DNA from: Hyphomicrobiales bacterium | GTDB taxonomy: Bacteria > Pseudomonadota > Alphaproteobacteria > Rhizobiales > Aestuariivirgaceae | NCBI GenBank assembly: GCA_026987255.1 | Contig: JALSNA010000171.1 | Span: 1 to 14,550 of the forward strand | DNA: 14,550 nucleotides | Direction: 5' to 3' | Shown here: positions 7,753 through 14,550 of the stretch, one piece after another | How positions within the stretch are numbered: position 1 is the first letter of the stretch | How the letters are laid out: the number at the start of each line of letters is the position of its first letter | The notes under the pieces: generated by a model | What the model saw: the letters and a program-made list of their open reading frames with translations, nothing else | Told to the model about the DNA's origin: nothing | Database searches by the model: none | Position numbers and translations under genes: made by a program

Positions 7753-9273
7753 ATGACGACCCATTCCAGCAAGGCTGTCCGCAAGAGCAGGACCCGGCGC
7801 TCCCTCATGGCCCTGGCCATCGCCGGCGCCCTGTCGGCGACGGCCCTTGGCGGCGCCATGAGCGGCCTCACGGCGCTGCCCGCCCAGGCCAAGACCATGA
7901 TGGCCGCTCCGGCGCAGGGCTTTGCCGATCTCGTCGAGAAGGTCATGCCCGCCGTGGTGTCCGTCGAGGTCGAGCTGAGCAACGCCTCCGGCCCCGATGC
8001 CCATGGCTTCATGAAGAAGCTCCCCGGTCTGGACAAGCTGCCGCCGGAGTTCCGCAAGTTCTTCAAGGACTTTGGCGGCCAGGGCTTCGGCATGCCGCGC
8101 CGCATGCCCCAGTTCCATCACGGCAAGGCCGTGGGATCGGGCTTCTTCATCTCCCCGGATGGCTATATCGTCACCAACAACCACGTGGTCAAGAACGCCG
8201 CCTCGGTGACCATCAAGACCAATGACGGCAAGACCTGGAAGGCCAGGGTGATCGGCACCGATCCCAAGACCGACCTGGCCCTGCTCAAGGTCGAGGACGC
8301 CGCCGGCAAGACCTTCCCCTATGTGCAGTTCGCCGACAAGGATCCGCGCGTTGGCGACTGGGTGGTCGCCGTGGGCAATCCCTTCGGCTTCGGCGGCACC
8401 GTGACCACCGGCATCGTCTCGGCCCGCGGCCGCCAGATCGGCGCCGGCCCCTATGACGATTTCCTGCAGATCGACGCGCCCATCAACAAGGGCAACTCCG
8501 GCGGCCCGGCCTTCAATCTGGAAGGCAAGGTGGTCGGCGTCAACACCGCCATCTTCTCGCCCTCCGGCGGCTCGGTGGGCATCGGCTTTGCCATCCCCGC
8601 CTCGGTGGCCCGCGAGATCATCATGGATCTGAAGACCAAGGGCCACGTGACCCGCGGCTGGCTGGGCGTGCAGATCCAGAAGGTCACCAGGGACATCGCC
8701 GAGAGCCTGGGGCTGGATGCGCCGCATGGGGCCATCGTCGTCAAGCTGACCAAGGATTCCCCGGCCAGCAAGGCAGGGGTGAAGACCGGCGACACCATCC
8801 TTGAAGTCAACGGCGCCAAGGTCAAGGGCCCGCGCGATCTGGCGGTCAAGATCGCCCACATCAAGCCCGGCGAGGAGGCCCGCCTGACGGTGCTGCGCAA
8901 TGGCGAAAGAAAGACCCTGACGGTCAAGATCGGCGTCATGCCCTCCGACAGGAAGATCGCCCAGGCCTTTGGCGAAAAGGGCAAGGCCGCCCCGGCCTCC
9001 GTCTCCGCCCTCGGCCTGTCGCTGAAGCGCGCCGATGACGGGCAGGGCGTGGCCATCGTCGCGGTCAAGCCCGATTCGCCGGCCGCCAGGAAGAACCTGC
9101 GCCCCGGTGACGTCATCCTCGAGGTGGCCGGCATCGAGGTCAACAGCCCCCAGGCGGTGACCGCCGCCATTGAAAAGGCGGCCAAGGCGGGCAAGAAGGC
9201 GGTGCTTTTCCTGGTGCGCTCCGCAGATGCCCAGCGCTTCGTCGCCCTGCCGGTGAAGAAGCAGGCTGGCTGA
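7753..9273 (+). CDS. degP: Periplasmic serine protease DegP (HtrA family)
   Basis: An envelope quality-control protease and chaperone that degrades misfolded periplasmic proteins. The 506-aa protein has an Arg-rich N-terminus and a signal peptide (about 14-46, ending PAQA). A trypsin-like domain has the full triad: His144 (TNNHVV), Asp174 (KTDLALL) and Ser249 (GNSGGP). Between the signal and His144 lies an LA-type loop (about 84-123) rich in Lys, Phe and Gly. Two PDZ domains follow (about 300-395 and 415-500), as in DegP/DegQ and unlike DegS. The frame opens at 7651, but the ATG at 7753 is chosen because AAGGAG (7737-7742) is the only good ribosome site and it places the signal peptide correctly. 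It lies 172 bp after ccmH with its own leader, so it may be transcribed separately. DegQ-like naming is possible. Confidence 0.95.
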   Translation: MTTHSSKAVRKSRTRRSLMALAIAGALSATALGGAMSGLTALPAQAKTMMAAPAQGFADLVEKVMPAVVSVEVELSNASGPDAHGFMKKLPGLDKLPPEFRKFFKDFGGQGFGMPRRMPQFHHGKAVGSGFFISPDGYIVTNNHVVKNAASVTIKTNDGKTWKARVIGTDPKTDLALLKVEDAAGKTFPYVQFADKDPRVGDWVVAVGNPFGFGGTVTTGIVSARGRQIGAGPYDDFLQIDAPINKGNSGGPAFNLEGKVVGVNTAIFSPSGGSVGIGFAIPASVAREIIMDLKTKGHVTRGWLGVQIQKVTRDIAESLGLDAPHGAIVVKLTKDSPASKAGVKTGDTILEVNGAKVKGPRDLAVKIAHIKPGEEARLTVLRNGERKTLTVKIGVMPSDRKIAQAFGEKGKAAPASVSALGLSLKRADDGQGVAIVAVKPDSPAARKNLRPGDVILEVAGIEVNSPQAVTAAIEKAAKAGKKAVLFLVRSADAQRFVALPVKKQAG

Positions 9274-9295
9274 TCATGATGTCCTCATGATGTCC
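9274..9295. repeat. 11-bp tandem duplication after degP
   Basis: TCATGATGTCC occurs twice, back to back, directly after the degP stop codon at 9271-9273. It looks like a simple slippage duplication; no role is evident. Confidence 0.8.
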
Positions 9296-9301
9296 CTGAG
9301 G

Positions 9302-9331
9302 AAAGGCCCGTCAGCCCGCTGGCGGGTCTTT
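9302..9331 (+). terminator. Probable terminator after degP
   Basis: AAAGGCCCG (9302-9310) pairs with CGGGTCTTT (9323-9331), with one G-T wobble. The 12-nt loop can fold into an inner CCCG/CGGG stem. The T-tract is part of the stem and short, so termination may be partial, with readthrough into the response regulator. Confidence 0.55.
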
Positions 9332-9366
9332 CCATTCGGGCCACTGGTTTTTTCCCGCTCTGGCCC

Positions 9367-9372
9367 TATATT
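9367..9372 (+). promoter_or_regulatory. Possible -10 box for the two-component pair
   Basis: TATATT lies 40 bp before the regulator ATG and after the degP terminator hairpin. The region at the expected -35 distance (TGGTTT, 9345-9350) is a poor match, so a regulator-dependent promoter is possible. This rests on the -10 resemblance and position alone. Confidence 0.3.
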
Positions 9373-9412
9373 TGCAACAAATGGCAAGAACAGCGAACCA
9401 TATGGAACGAAC

Positions 9413-10084
9413 ATGCATCTGCTGATCATCGAAGACGACAAGGAAGCCGCCGGCTACCTGGTCAAGGGCCTCAACGAGGCCGGGCACGTGGCCGACCACG
9501 CCGCCGATGGCGAGGAGGGCCTGGCCATGGCCCGCGAGGGCGACTATGACGTGCTCATCGTGGACCGCATGCTGCCCGGACGCGACGGGCTGTCCATCGT
9601 CCGCGCCCTGCGCGAGGAGGGCGACAACACCCCCGCCCTGTTCCTCTCCGCCCTCGGCGACGTGGAGGACAAGGTGGAGGGCCTGCGCGCCGGGGGCGAC
9701 GACTACCTGGCCAAGCCCTATGCCTTCTCCGAGCTTCTGGCCCGCGTCGAGGGGCTGGGGCGCAGAAAGACCGCCGAGCCGGTGCGCACCCGCCTGAAGG
9801 TGGGCGACATGGAAATGGACCTGCTCAAGCGCAAGGTCACCCGCGCCGGGCGCGAAATCCTCCTGCAGCCGCGCGAGTTCAAGCTCCTGGAATACCTGAT
9901 GCGCAATGCCGGCAACGTGGTCACCCGCACCATGCTGCTGGAGAACGTCTGGGATTACCACTTCGATCCCCAGACCAATGTCATCGACGTGCATATCTCG
10001 CGTCTGCGCGGCAAGATCGACAAGGACTTCGACAGCCCCATGCTGCACACCGTGCGCGGCGCGGGCTACATGCTGAGAGCCTGA
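9413..10084 (+). CDS. OmpR/PhoB-family response regulator
   Basis: A DNA-binding output protein of a two-component system, 223 aa. The receiver domain (1-115) has the acidic pocket Glu7-Asp8-Asp9, phospho-acceptor Asp51 (LIVDRMLPG), a Ser at the Thr/Ser switch position (Ser79, FLSALG) and Lys101 (LAKPYAFSEL). The winged-helix domain (about 125-223) has the usual LQPREFKLLEYLM and the wing-end HTVRGAGYMLRA. The frame is open from 9287, but residues before MHLLIIEDD have no family counterpart, so the ATG at 9413 is taken. Four bases separate its stop from the kinase. The target genes are unknown. Its position beside degP suggests envelope control but does not prove it. Confidence 0.95.
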   Translation: MHLLIIEDDKEAAGYLVKGLNEAGHVADHAADGEEGLAMAREGDYDVLIVDRMLPGRDGLSIVRALREEGDNTPALFLSALGDVEDKVEGLRAGGDDYLAKPYAFSELLARVEGLGRRKTAEPVRTRLKVGDMEMDLLKRKVTRAGREILLQPREFKLLEYLMRNAGNVVTRTMLLENVWDYHFDPQTNVIDVHISRLRGKIDKDFDSPMLHTVRGAGYMLRA

Positions 10085-10088
10085 GCAT

Positions 10089-11480
10089 TTGCCCGCCATC
10101 CGCCGGACATTCCACCTCCTGCGCAGTTCGACCTTCCGTCTGGCGGCCGTCTATCTGGTGGTCTTCGCCCTGTCGGTGGGCGCGGTGCTGGGCTATGTCT
10201 ACTGGCAGACCCTGAAGCTGCTCGACGAACAGGCCGAGGCCACCATCGCCGAGCAGGTGCAGGGCATTGCCGAGCAATATGCCCTCAACGGCGTGCCCGG
10301 CGTGCTGGCGGTCATCCAGCGGCGCTCCAGGCTCGATACCGGCGGGCTCTACCTGCTCACCACCCCGGTGGGCAAGCGCATGGCGGGCAACCTCAAGGCC
10401 CTGCCGGCCATGGCCCTGACCCGCCCGGGATGGATCCGCTTCGTTTTCGGGGTGGAAACGCCCGGCGGCCTGCGCAAGCATTCCGCGCGCGCCTATTACA
10501 CCCGCCTGAAGGGCGGCTATCATCTGATCATCGGCCGCGACGTTCAGCAGTTGCACCAGTTCGGCAAGATCATCCGCAACACCCTCTTCTGGGCCCTGGG
10601 GCTGACCGCCCTGCTGGGGGTGGGTGGCGGCCTGCTGCTGAGCCGCAACTTCCTGCGCCGCATCGAGGCCATCACCGCCACGGTGCGCTCCATCCGCGGC
10701 GGCAAGCTGACCCGCCGGGTGCCGGTGGATGGCTCCGGCGACGAGCTCGACCGGCTCTCGGCGGCGCTCAACGACATGCTGGATCAGATCGAGCGCCTGA
10801 TGAAGGGCATGCGCGAGGTCTCCTCCAACATCGCCCATGACCTGCGCACGCCGCTCAACCGCCTGCGCGCCCAGGCCGAGGACGCCATGCGCTCCGGCGA
10901 TCCGCAAGAACATCGCGAGGCGCTGGCCTCCACCATCGCGCGCGCCGATGAACTGCTGAAGACCTTCAACGCCCTTCTGTTCATCGCCCGGGCCGAATCG
11001 GGGCAGGCCGCGCAGGGCTTCGGCGAGGTGGACGCCGCCGCCGTGGCGCGCGAGATCTCCGAGCTCTATCAGCCCATCATCGAGGACGAGGGCGGCCGCT
11101 TCGTTCTCCATGTCCCCGATGAGGCCATCATCCAGGCCGACCGCCAGCTCATCGCCCAGGCCTTCGTCAACCTGCTGGACAACGCCATGAAATACGGCGT
11201 CAGGGAGGGCGAAAAGCCCGATATCGAAATCGCGGTGGAAAAGACCGGCGGCAAGGTGCGCCTCATCGTCGCCGATCGCGGCCCGGGCATTCCGCAAAAC
11301 CAGTCCGAGCATGTCAAGGACCGCTTCGTGCGCCTCGACAAGTCGCGCTCCAAGCCCGGCTCCGGGCTGGGCCTGTCGCTGGTTTCCTCCATCGCCCGCC
11401 TCCATGACGGCGAACTGACCCTGGAAGACAACCGCCCCGGCCTGCGCGCCGTCCTTACCCTGAAGGCCAAGGGCGCCTGA
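10089..11480 (+). CDS. Membrane sensor histidine kinase, partner of the adjacent regulator
   Basis: A HAMP-containing sensor kinase, 463 aa. Membrane helix 1 (about 17-37) and helix 2 (about 165-186) enclose a periplasmic sensor segment of about 125 residues that I cannot assign to a ligand class. HAMP is at about 187-240. The dimerisation domain has the H-box SSNIAHDLRTPLNRLR with phospho-acceptor His250. The ATPase domain has the N box NLLDNAMKYG (Asn365), G1 DRGPGIP (Asp397), an F-box region DRFVRLD and G2 GSGLGLS. All catalytic elements are intact. The start is TTG at 10089, four bases after the regulator stop. No in-frame ATG or GTG stands nearby upstream of the first helix, so the start probably relies on translational coupling. 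Confidence 0.94.
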   Translation: MPAIRRTFHLLRSSTFRLAAVYLVVFALSVGAVLGYVYWQTLKLLDEQAEATIAEQVQGIAEQYALNGVPGVLAVIQRRSRLDTGGLYLLTTPVGKRMAGNLKALPAMALTRPGWIRFVFGVETPGGLRKHSARAYYTRLKGGYHLIIGRDVQQLHQFGKIIRNTLFWALGLTALLGVGGGLLLSRNFLRRIEAITATVRSIRGGKLTRRVPVDGSGDELDRLSAALNDMLDQIERLMKGMREVSSNIAHDLRTPLNRLRAQAEDAMRSGDPQEHREALASTIARADELLKTFNALLFIARAESGQAAQGFGEVDAAAVAREISELYQPIIEDEGGRFVLHVPDEAIIQADRQLIAQAFVNLLDNAMKYGVREGEKPDIEIAVEKTGGKVRLIVADRGPGIPQNQSEHVKDRFVRLDKSRSKPGSGLGLSLVSSIARLHDGELTLEDNRPGLRAVLTLKAKGA

Positions 11481-11611
11481 AGGAGGGCAAAAGGCTGTTT
11501 TCATGTCTTTGCAATGGCGCTAGGGTCAGGGCTCATGAAAAGGCATGGGGTGATGCAGCACGAATCCTGCAGGCACCGTAAATTCATGGGTTCTGAGCCT
11601 GGGGTCTGGTC
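11481..11611 (+). promoter_or_regulatory. Leader region of glnE
   Basis: A 131-bp gap. TAGGGT (11521-11526), 17 bp after TTTTCA (11498-11503), is a weak promoter candidate. No terminator is visible after the kinase gene, so readthrough is also possible. A good ribosome-site-like AAGGAGGG (11480-11487) stands right at the kinase stop but serves no obvious frame; the nearest ATG, at 11503, gives only six codons. Confidence 0.3.
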
Positions 11612-11615
11612 ATGA
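11535..11615 (+). CDS. Possible 26-codon upstream frame overlapping the glnE start
   Basis: An ATG at 11535, with AGGG a few bases before it, opens a 26-residue Arg/His-rich frame. It ends in a TGA overlapping the glnE ATG (ATGA at 11612-11615). It could couple glnE translation to ribosome passage. Against it: it is short, has no recognisable homology, and such overlaps arise easily whenever a gene starts ATGA. Confidence 0.2.
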   Translation: MKRHGVMQHESCRHRKFMGSEPGVWS

Positions 11616-14521
11616 CGGGTGTTCTCTCACAGGCCTTCCGGCCCCTGCCGCCGCCGCTGGATGAGCAGGCGGCGAGCGAGACCCTGCACGCCATCGCCGC
11701 CACCGCACCGGCCCTGGATGCCGCCCTGAAGGCGGATGAGCGGGCCCGCAACCTGCTCATGGCGGCCATCGGCGGATCGGGCTATCTGTCCGCCCTGGTG
11801 CGCACCAACACGGACTTTGCCGCCGCCTGCCTGCGCCAGCCCCCCGGCCAGCTCATGCAAGACATCCTCCGCCAGATCGAAAAATCAGGGCACGGCGCCG
11901 GGGACGAAGCGCAGATCATGCAGGCCCTGCGCCGCGCCAAGGCCCGCGCCGCCCTGCTTCTGGCGCTGGCCGATCTGGCCCGTTTCTGGCCGCTTGAGGA
12001 GATCACCGCCCACCTCACCCGCCTGGCCGAAACCGCGCTTGCGGCGGCCTCCCGCTTTGCCCTGCGCAAGGCGGCGCAGCAGGGCAGGCTGACGGCGGAC
12101 GATCCGGCGGCCAGCGGCCTCATCGTGCTGGGCATGGGCAAGCTCGGCGGCCATGAGCTCAACTATTCCTCCGACATCGATCTCATCGTCCTCTATGACG
12201 AATCCCGCGCCCCCCTGGCGCAGGGCGTCGAGGCCGGGCCCTTCTTCGTGCGCCTTGTCCGCCGCATCATCAGGATCATGGCGCAGATCACCGAAGATGG
12301 CTATGTCTTCCGCACCGATCTGCGCCTGCGCCCCGATCCGGGCTCCACCCGCATCGCCATCTCCACCGAAGCGGCCCTGTCCTATTATCAAAGCCTGGGC
12401 CAGAACTGGGAGCGCGCCGCCATGATCAAGGCCCGCCCCGTGGCCGGGGACGTGCAGGCCGCGGAAGCCTTTCTCGCCGCCTTGCGCCCCTGGATCTGGC
12501 GCAAGTATCTGGATTTCGCCGCCATCGCCGACGTGCAGGCCCTCAAGCGCCAGATTCACGCCGTCAAGGGCCACGGAGACATTGCCACCGCCGGGCACAA
12601 CATCAAGCTGGGCCGCGGCGGCATCCGCGAAATCGAGTTTTTCGTCCAGACCCAGCAGCTCATCGCCGGCGGGCGCGATCCATCCTTGCGCGGCCGCTCC
12701 ACCTTGCCGATGCTCGAGGCCCTGGCGAAAAGCGGCTGGATCGCCCCGGAAGTGGCGAAGGACATGGCATCCGCCTACCGCTACCTGCGCACCCTGGAGC
12801 ACCGCTTGCAGATGCGCCTCGATCAGCAGACCCACACCCTGCCCACCGATGATGCCGCCATGCAGTCCCTGGCGCGCTTTTGCGGCCATGCAAGCCGCGA
12901 GGCGCTGGAAGAGGAGCTGCGCGCCGTTCTGTGCACCGTTCAGGGCCATTATCAGGCGCTTTTCGAGGCGGCGCCGGGCCTGGCGGCGGGGGAGGGCGCT
13001 CTTGTCTTCACCGGTGGCGAGGACGATCCGGAAACCCTGCAAACCCTGGCGAAAATGGGCTTTGCGCGCCCCGCGGACGCCTCCGCCCTGGTGCGCGGCT
13101 GGCACTATGGCCGCTATCGCGCCATGCGCTCGGCCACCGCCCGCGAAAGGCTCACCGGGATCACCCCGGCGCTGCTCTCGGCCATCTCCCGCGCCGCCGC
13201 CCCGGACGAGGCCCTGGCCGCCTTCGACCGTTTTCTGGAAGGGCTGCCCTCCGGCGTGCAGCTCTTTTCGCTGCTGGGCGCCAATCCCCACCTGCTCGAT
13301 CTGCTGGTCATGATCCTCGGCTCCGCTCCTCTGCTGGCCTCGGAGCTGTCGCGCCGTCCCGGCCTCTTCGATGCCGTTCTGGCCGCCGATTTCCATCACC
13401 CCCTGCCAGGCAGGGCGGCATATGAGCGCATGCTGGCCTTGGCCGTTGCGGAAAATCTGGCCCCCGATGAGGCCATGGAGGCGGCCCGCTTCTGGGCCGG
13501 CGAACACAAGTTCCGCATCGGCCTCAGGCTGATTTCCGAAACCGTTTCGCCACAGGAGGCCTCCGCCGCCTACACGGCCCTGGCCGAGGCCCTCATCGGG
13601 CGCATGCTCAAGGTGGCCCGGGAGCAGATGCGCGCCGCCCATGGCGATCTGCCCGGGGCGCGCACCGCCATCCTCGCCATGGGCAAGCTCGGTGGTGCGG
13701 AAATGACCGCCACCTCCGATCTCGATCTCATCGTCGTTCATGATTACGCCGCCGATGCGGCAGGCTCAACCGGTCCGCGCCCCATCGCGCCGGGGCTCTA
13801 TGTCACCCGCCTCACCCAGCGCCTGATCACCGCCCTGTCTGCCCCGATGAGCAATGGCGTGCTCTACGAGGTGGACATGCGCCTGCGGCCGTCCGGCTCG
13901 CAAGGTCCGGTGGCCACCCATCTGGAAAGCTTCATCCGCTATCACCAGCAAAGCGCCTGGACATGGGAGCATCTGGCGCTCACCCGTGCCCGCGTCATCG
14001 CCGGCGATGAAGGCTTGCGCCGCCAGATCGAGGAGGTCATTGCCCAGACCCTGATCCGCCCGCGTGACGCGGACAGGCTGCGCGCCGATGTCCTGGACAT
14101 GCGCCGCCGCATCCTGGAGCAAAAACCGCCCGCCTCGTGCTGGGACGTGAAGGGCGCGCGCGGCGGGCTCATCGACATGGAGTTCCTCGTCCAGGCCCTG
14201 CAATTGCTCCATGCCCGCGAGCATCCGCACATATTGCGCCACAACACGCAAGAAGCCATCCGCGCCCTGGGCGAGGCCGGGATATTGCGCCCGCAAGAAA
14301 TGCAGGACCTTCTGGCCGCCCACCAATTGCATCATCACTTCAGCCACATCCTGCGCCTGTGCGTGGCCGAAGGCTTCGATGGCCAAAACGCCCCGGAGGG
14401 TCTCTCCCGCCTGCTGGCCAATGCCGCAAGCACTCCGGATCTGCCCACCGCCACTGCCCGACTGCAGCAGGCCCAGGAAAAGGTGCGCAAAATCTTCACC
14501 TGTCACATCGGCGGGATATGA
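11612..14521 (+). CDS. glnE: Bifunctional glutamine synthetase adenylyltransferase/deadenylase
   Basis: GlnE controls nitrogen assimilation by adding AMP to glutamine synthetase or removing it, under PII control. The 969-aa protein, a normal length, has two nucleotidyltransferase domains. The N-terminal one (deadenylylase) has GMGKLGGHELNYSSDIDLIV with the metal-binding Asp188/Asp190. The C-terminal one (adenylylase) has AMGKLGGAEMTATSDLDLIV with Asp703/Asp705. Each is followed by its helical companion domain, with KLGRGGIREIEFFVQ (about 333-347) and KGARGGLIDMEFLVQ (about 846-860). The central PII-binding linker lies between them. Both active sites look complete, so both activities are expected. 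The ATG at 11612 has only a modest G-rich ribosome site. The gene ends 29 bp before the window edge. Confidence 0.97.
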   Translation: MTGVLSQAFRPLPPPLDEQAASETLHAIAATAPALDAALKADERARNLLMAAIGGSGYLSALVRTNTDFAAACLRQPPGQLMQDILRQIEKSGHGAGDEAQIMQALRRAKARAALLLALADLARFWPLEEITAHLTRLAETALAAASRFALRKAAQQGRLTADDPAASGLIVLGMGKLGGHELNYSSDIDLIVLYDESRAPLAQGVEAGPFFVRLVRRIIRIMAQITEDGYVFRTDLRLRPDPGSTRIAISTEAALSYYQSLGQNWERAAMIKARPVAGDVQAAEAFLAALRPWIWRKYLDFAAIADVQALKRQIHAVKGHGDIATAGHNIKLGRGGIREIEFFVQTQQLIAGGRDPSLRGRSTLPMLEALAKSGWIAPEVAKDMASAYRYLRTLEHRLQMRLDQQTHTLPTDDAAMQSLARFCGHASREALEEELRAVLCTVQGHYQALFEAAPGLAAGEGALVFTGGEDDPETLQTLAKMGFARPADASALVRGWHYGRYRAMRSATARERLTGITPALLSAISRAAAPDEALAAFDRFLEGLPSGVQLFSLLGANPHLLDLLVMILGSAPLLASELSRRPGLFDAVLAADFHHPLPGRAAYERMLALAVAENLAPDEAMEAARFWAGEHKFRIGLRLISETVSPQEASAAYTALAEALIGRMLKVAREQMRAAHGDLPGARTAILAMGKLGGAEMTATSDLDLIVVHDYAADAAGSTGPRPIAPGLYVTRLTQRLITALSAPMSNGVLYEVDMRLRPSGSQGPVATHLESFIRYHQQSAWTWEHLALTRARVIAGDEGLRRQIEEVIAQTLIRPRDADRLRADVLDMRRRILEQKPPASCWDVKGARGGLIDMEFLVQALQLLHAREHPHILRHNTQEAIRALGEAGILRPQEMQDLLAAHQLHHHFSHILRLCVAEGFDGQNAPEGLSRLLANAASTPDLPTATARLQQAQEKVRKIFTCHIGGI

Positions 14522-14524
14522 ATA

Positions 14525-14550
14525 AGGCCGTCAGCCCACCGGCAGGGTGA
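14525..14550 (+). terminator. Left part of a probable terminator after glnE, cut by the window end
   Basis: The sequence resembles the hairpin after degP: a GTCAGCCC left arm and a GGCAGGG right arm, with TCA/TGA and CCC/GGG able to pair. The rest would lie beyond the window. A 10-codon frame from ATG 14518 to the TGA at 14548-14550 covers the same bases and is not believed to be a gene. Confidence 0.3.

Noticed and set aside
14137..14550. Forward frame overlapping the end of glnE
   Set aside because: It lies inside the glnE coding sequence in another frame, and glnE is intact to its normal C-terminus.

Overview
The window is a GC-rich, gene-dense piece of a chromosome that looks alphaproteobacterial. 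It encodes a CcrM-type GANTC adenine methyltransferase with CtrA- and GcrA/CcrM-like sites upstream. It also has the CcmI-CcmE-CcmF-CcmH (CycHJKL) order followed by a DegP protease, a two-component pair and GlnE. From memory, that order is common in Rhizobiales and relatives. I cannot name a genus.

Layout. Positions 1-346 are non-coding: alternating inverted repeats and a 39-bp tandem repeat (1-198), a palindromic hairpin (197-224), then a candidate ccrM promoter with a TTAACCAT motif and three GANTC sites in 25 bp. ccrM (347-1453, +) converges on mutY (1458-2519, -) with a 4-bp gap. Positions 2520-3020 are a 500-bp spacer with a strong forward intrinsic terminator that no annotated gene accounts for. 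Next, all forward, come ccmI (3021-4580), ccmE (4640-5101), ccmF (5098-7089) and ccmH (7104-7580). Then come degP (7753-9273), an OmpR-family response regulator (9413-10084) with its histidine kinase (10089-11480), and glnE (11612-14521), which runs nearly to the right edge.

How the genes work together. CcmE, CcmF, CcmH and CcmI are the heme-chaperone and heme-ligation half of System I cytochrome c maturation. The export and thioredoxin parts (CcmABCDG) are not here. DegP handles damaged envelope proteins, and the neighbouring two-component system may sense envelope state (inference from position only). GlnE sets glutamine synthetase activity. CcrM and MutY both act on DNA, one on cell-cycle methylation and one on 8-oxoG:A repair.

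The coding content is mostly conserved housekeeping, and I found no phage, CRISPR, transposon or defence system. The least explained material is non-coding: the structured repeats with a compensatory base-pair change ahead of ccrM, the orphan terminator ahead of ccmI, and a 13-bp hairpin ahead of degP. One coding oddity is a recent-looking internal duplication in ccmI. Several starts were moved inward from the longest open frame: ccrM 347, mutY 2519, ccmH 7104, degP 7753 and the regulator 9413.
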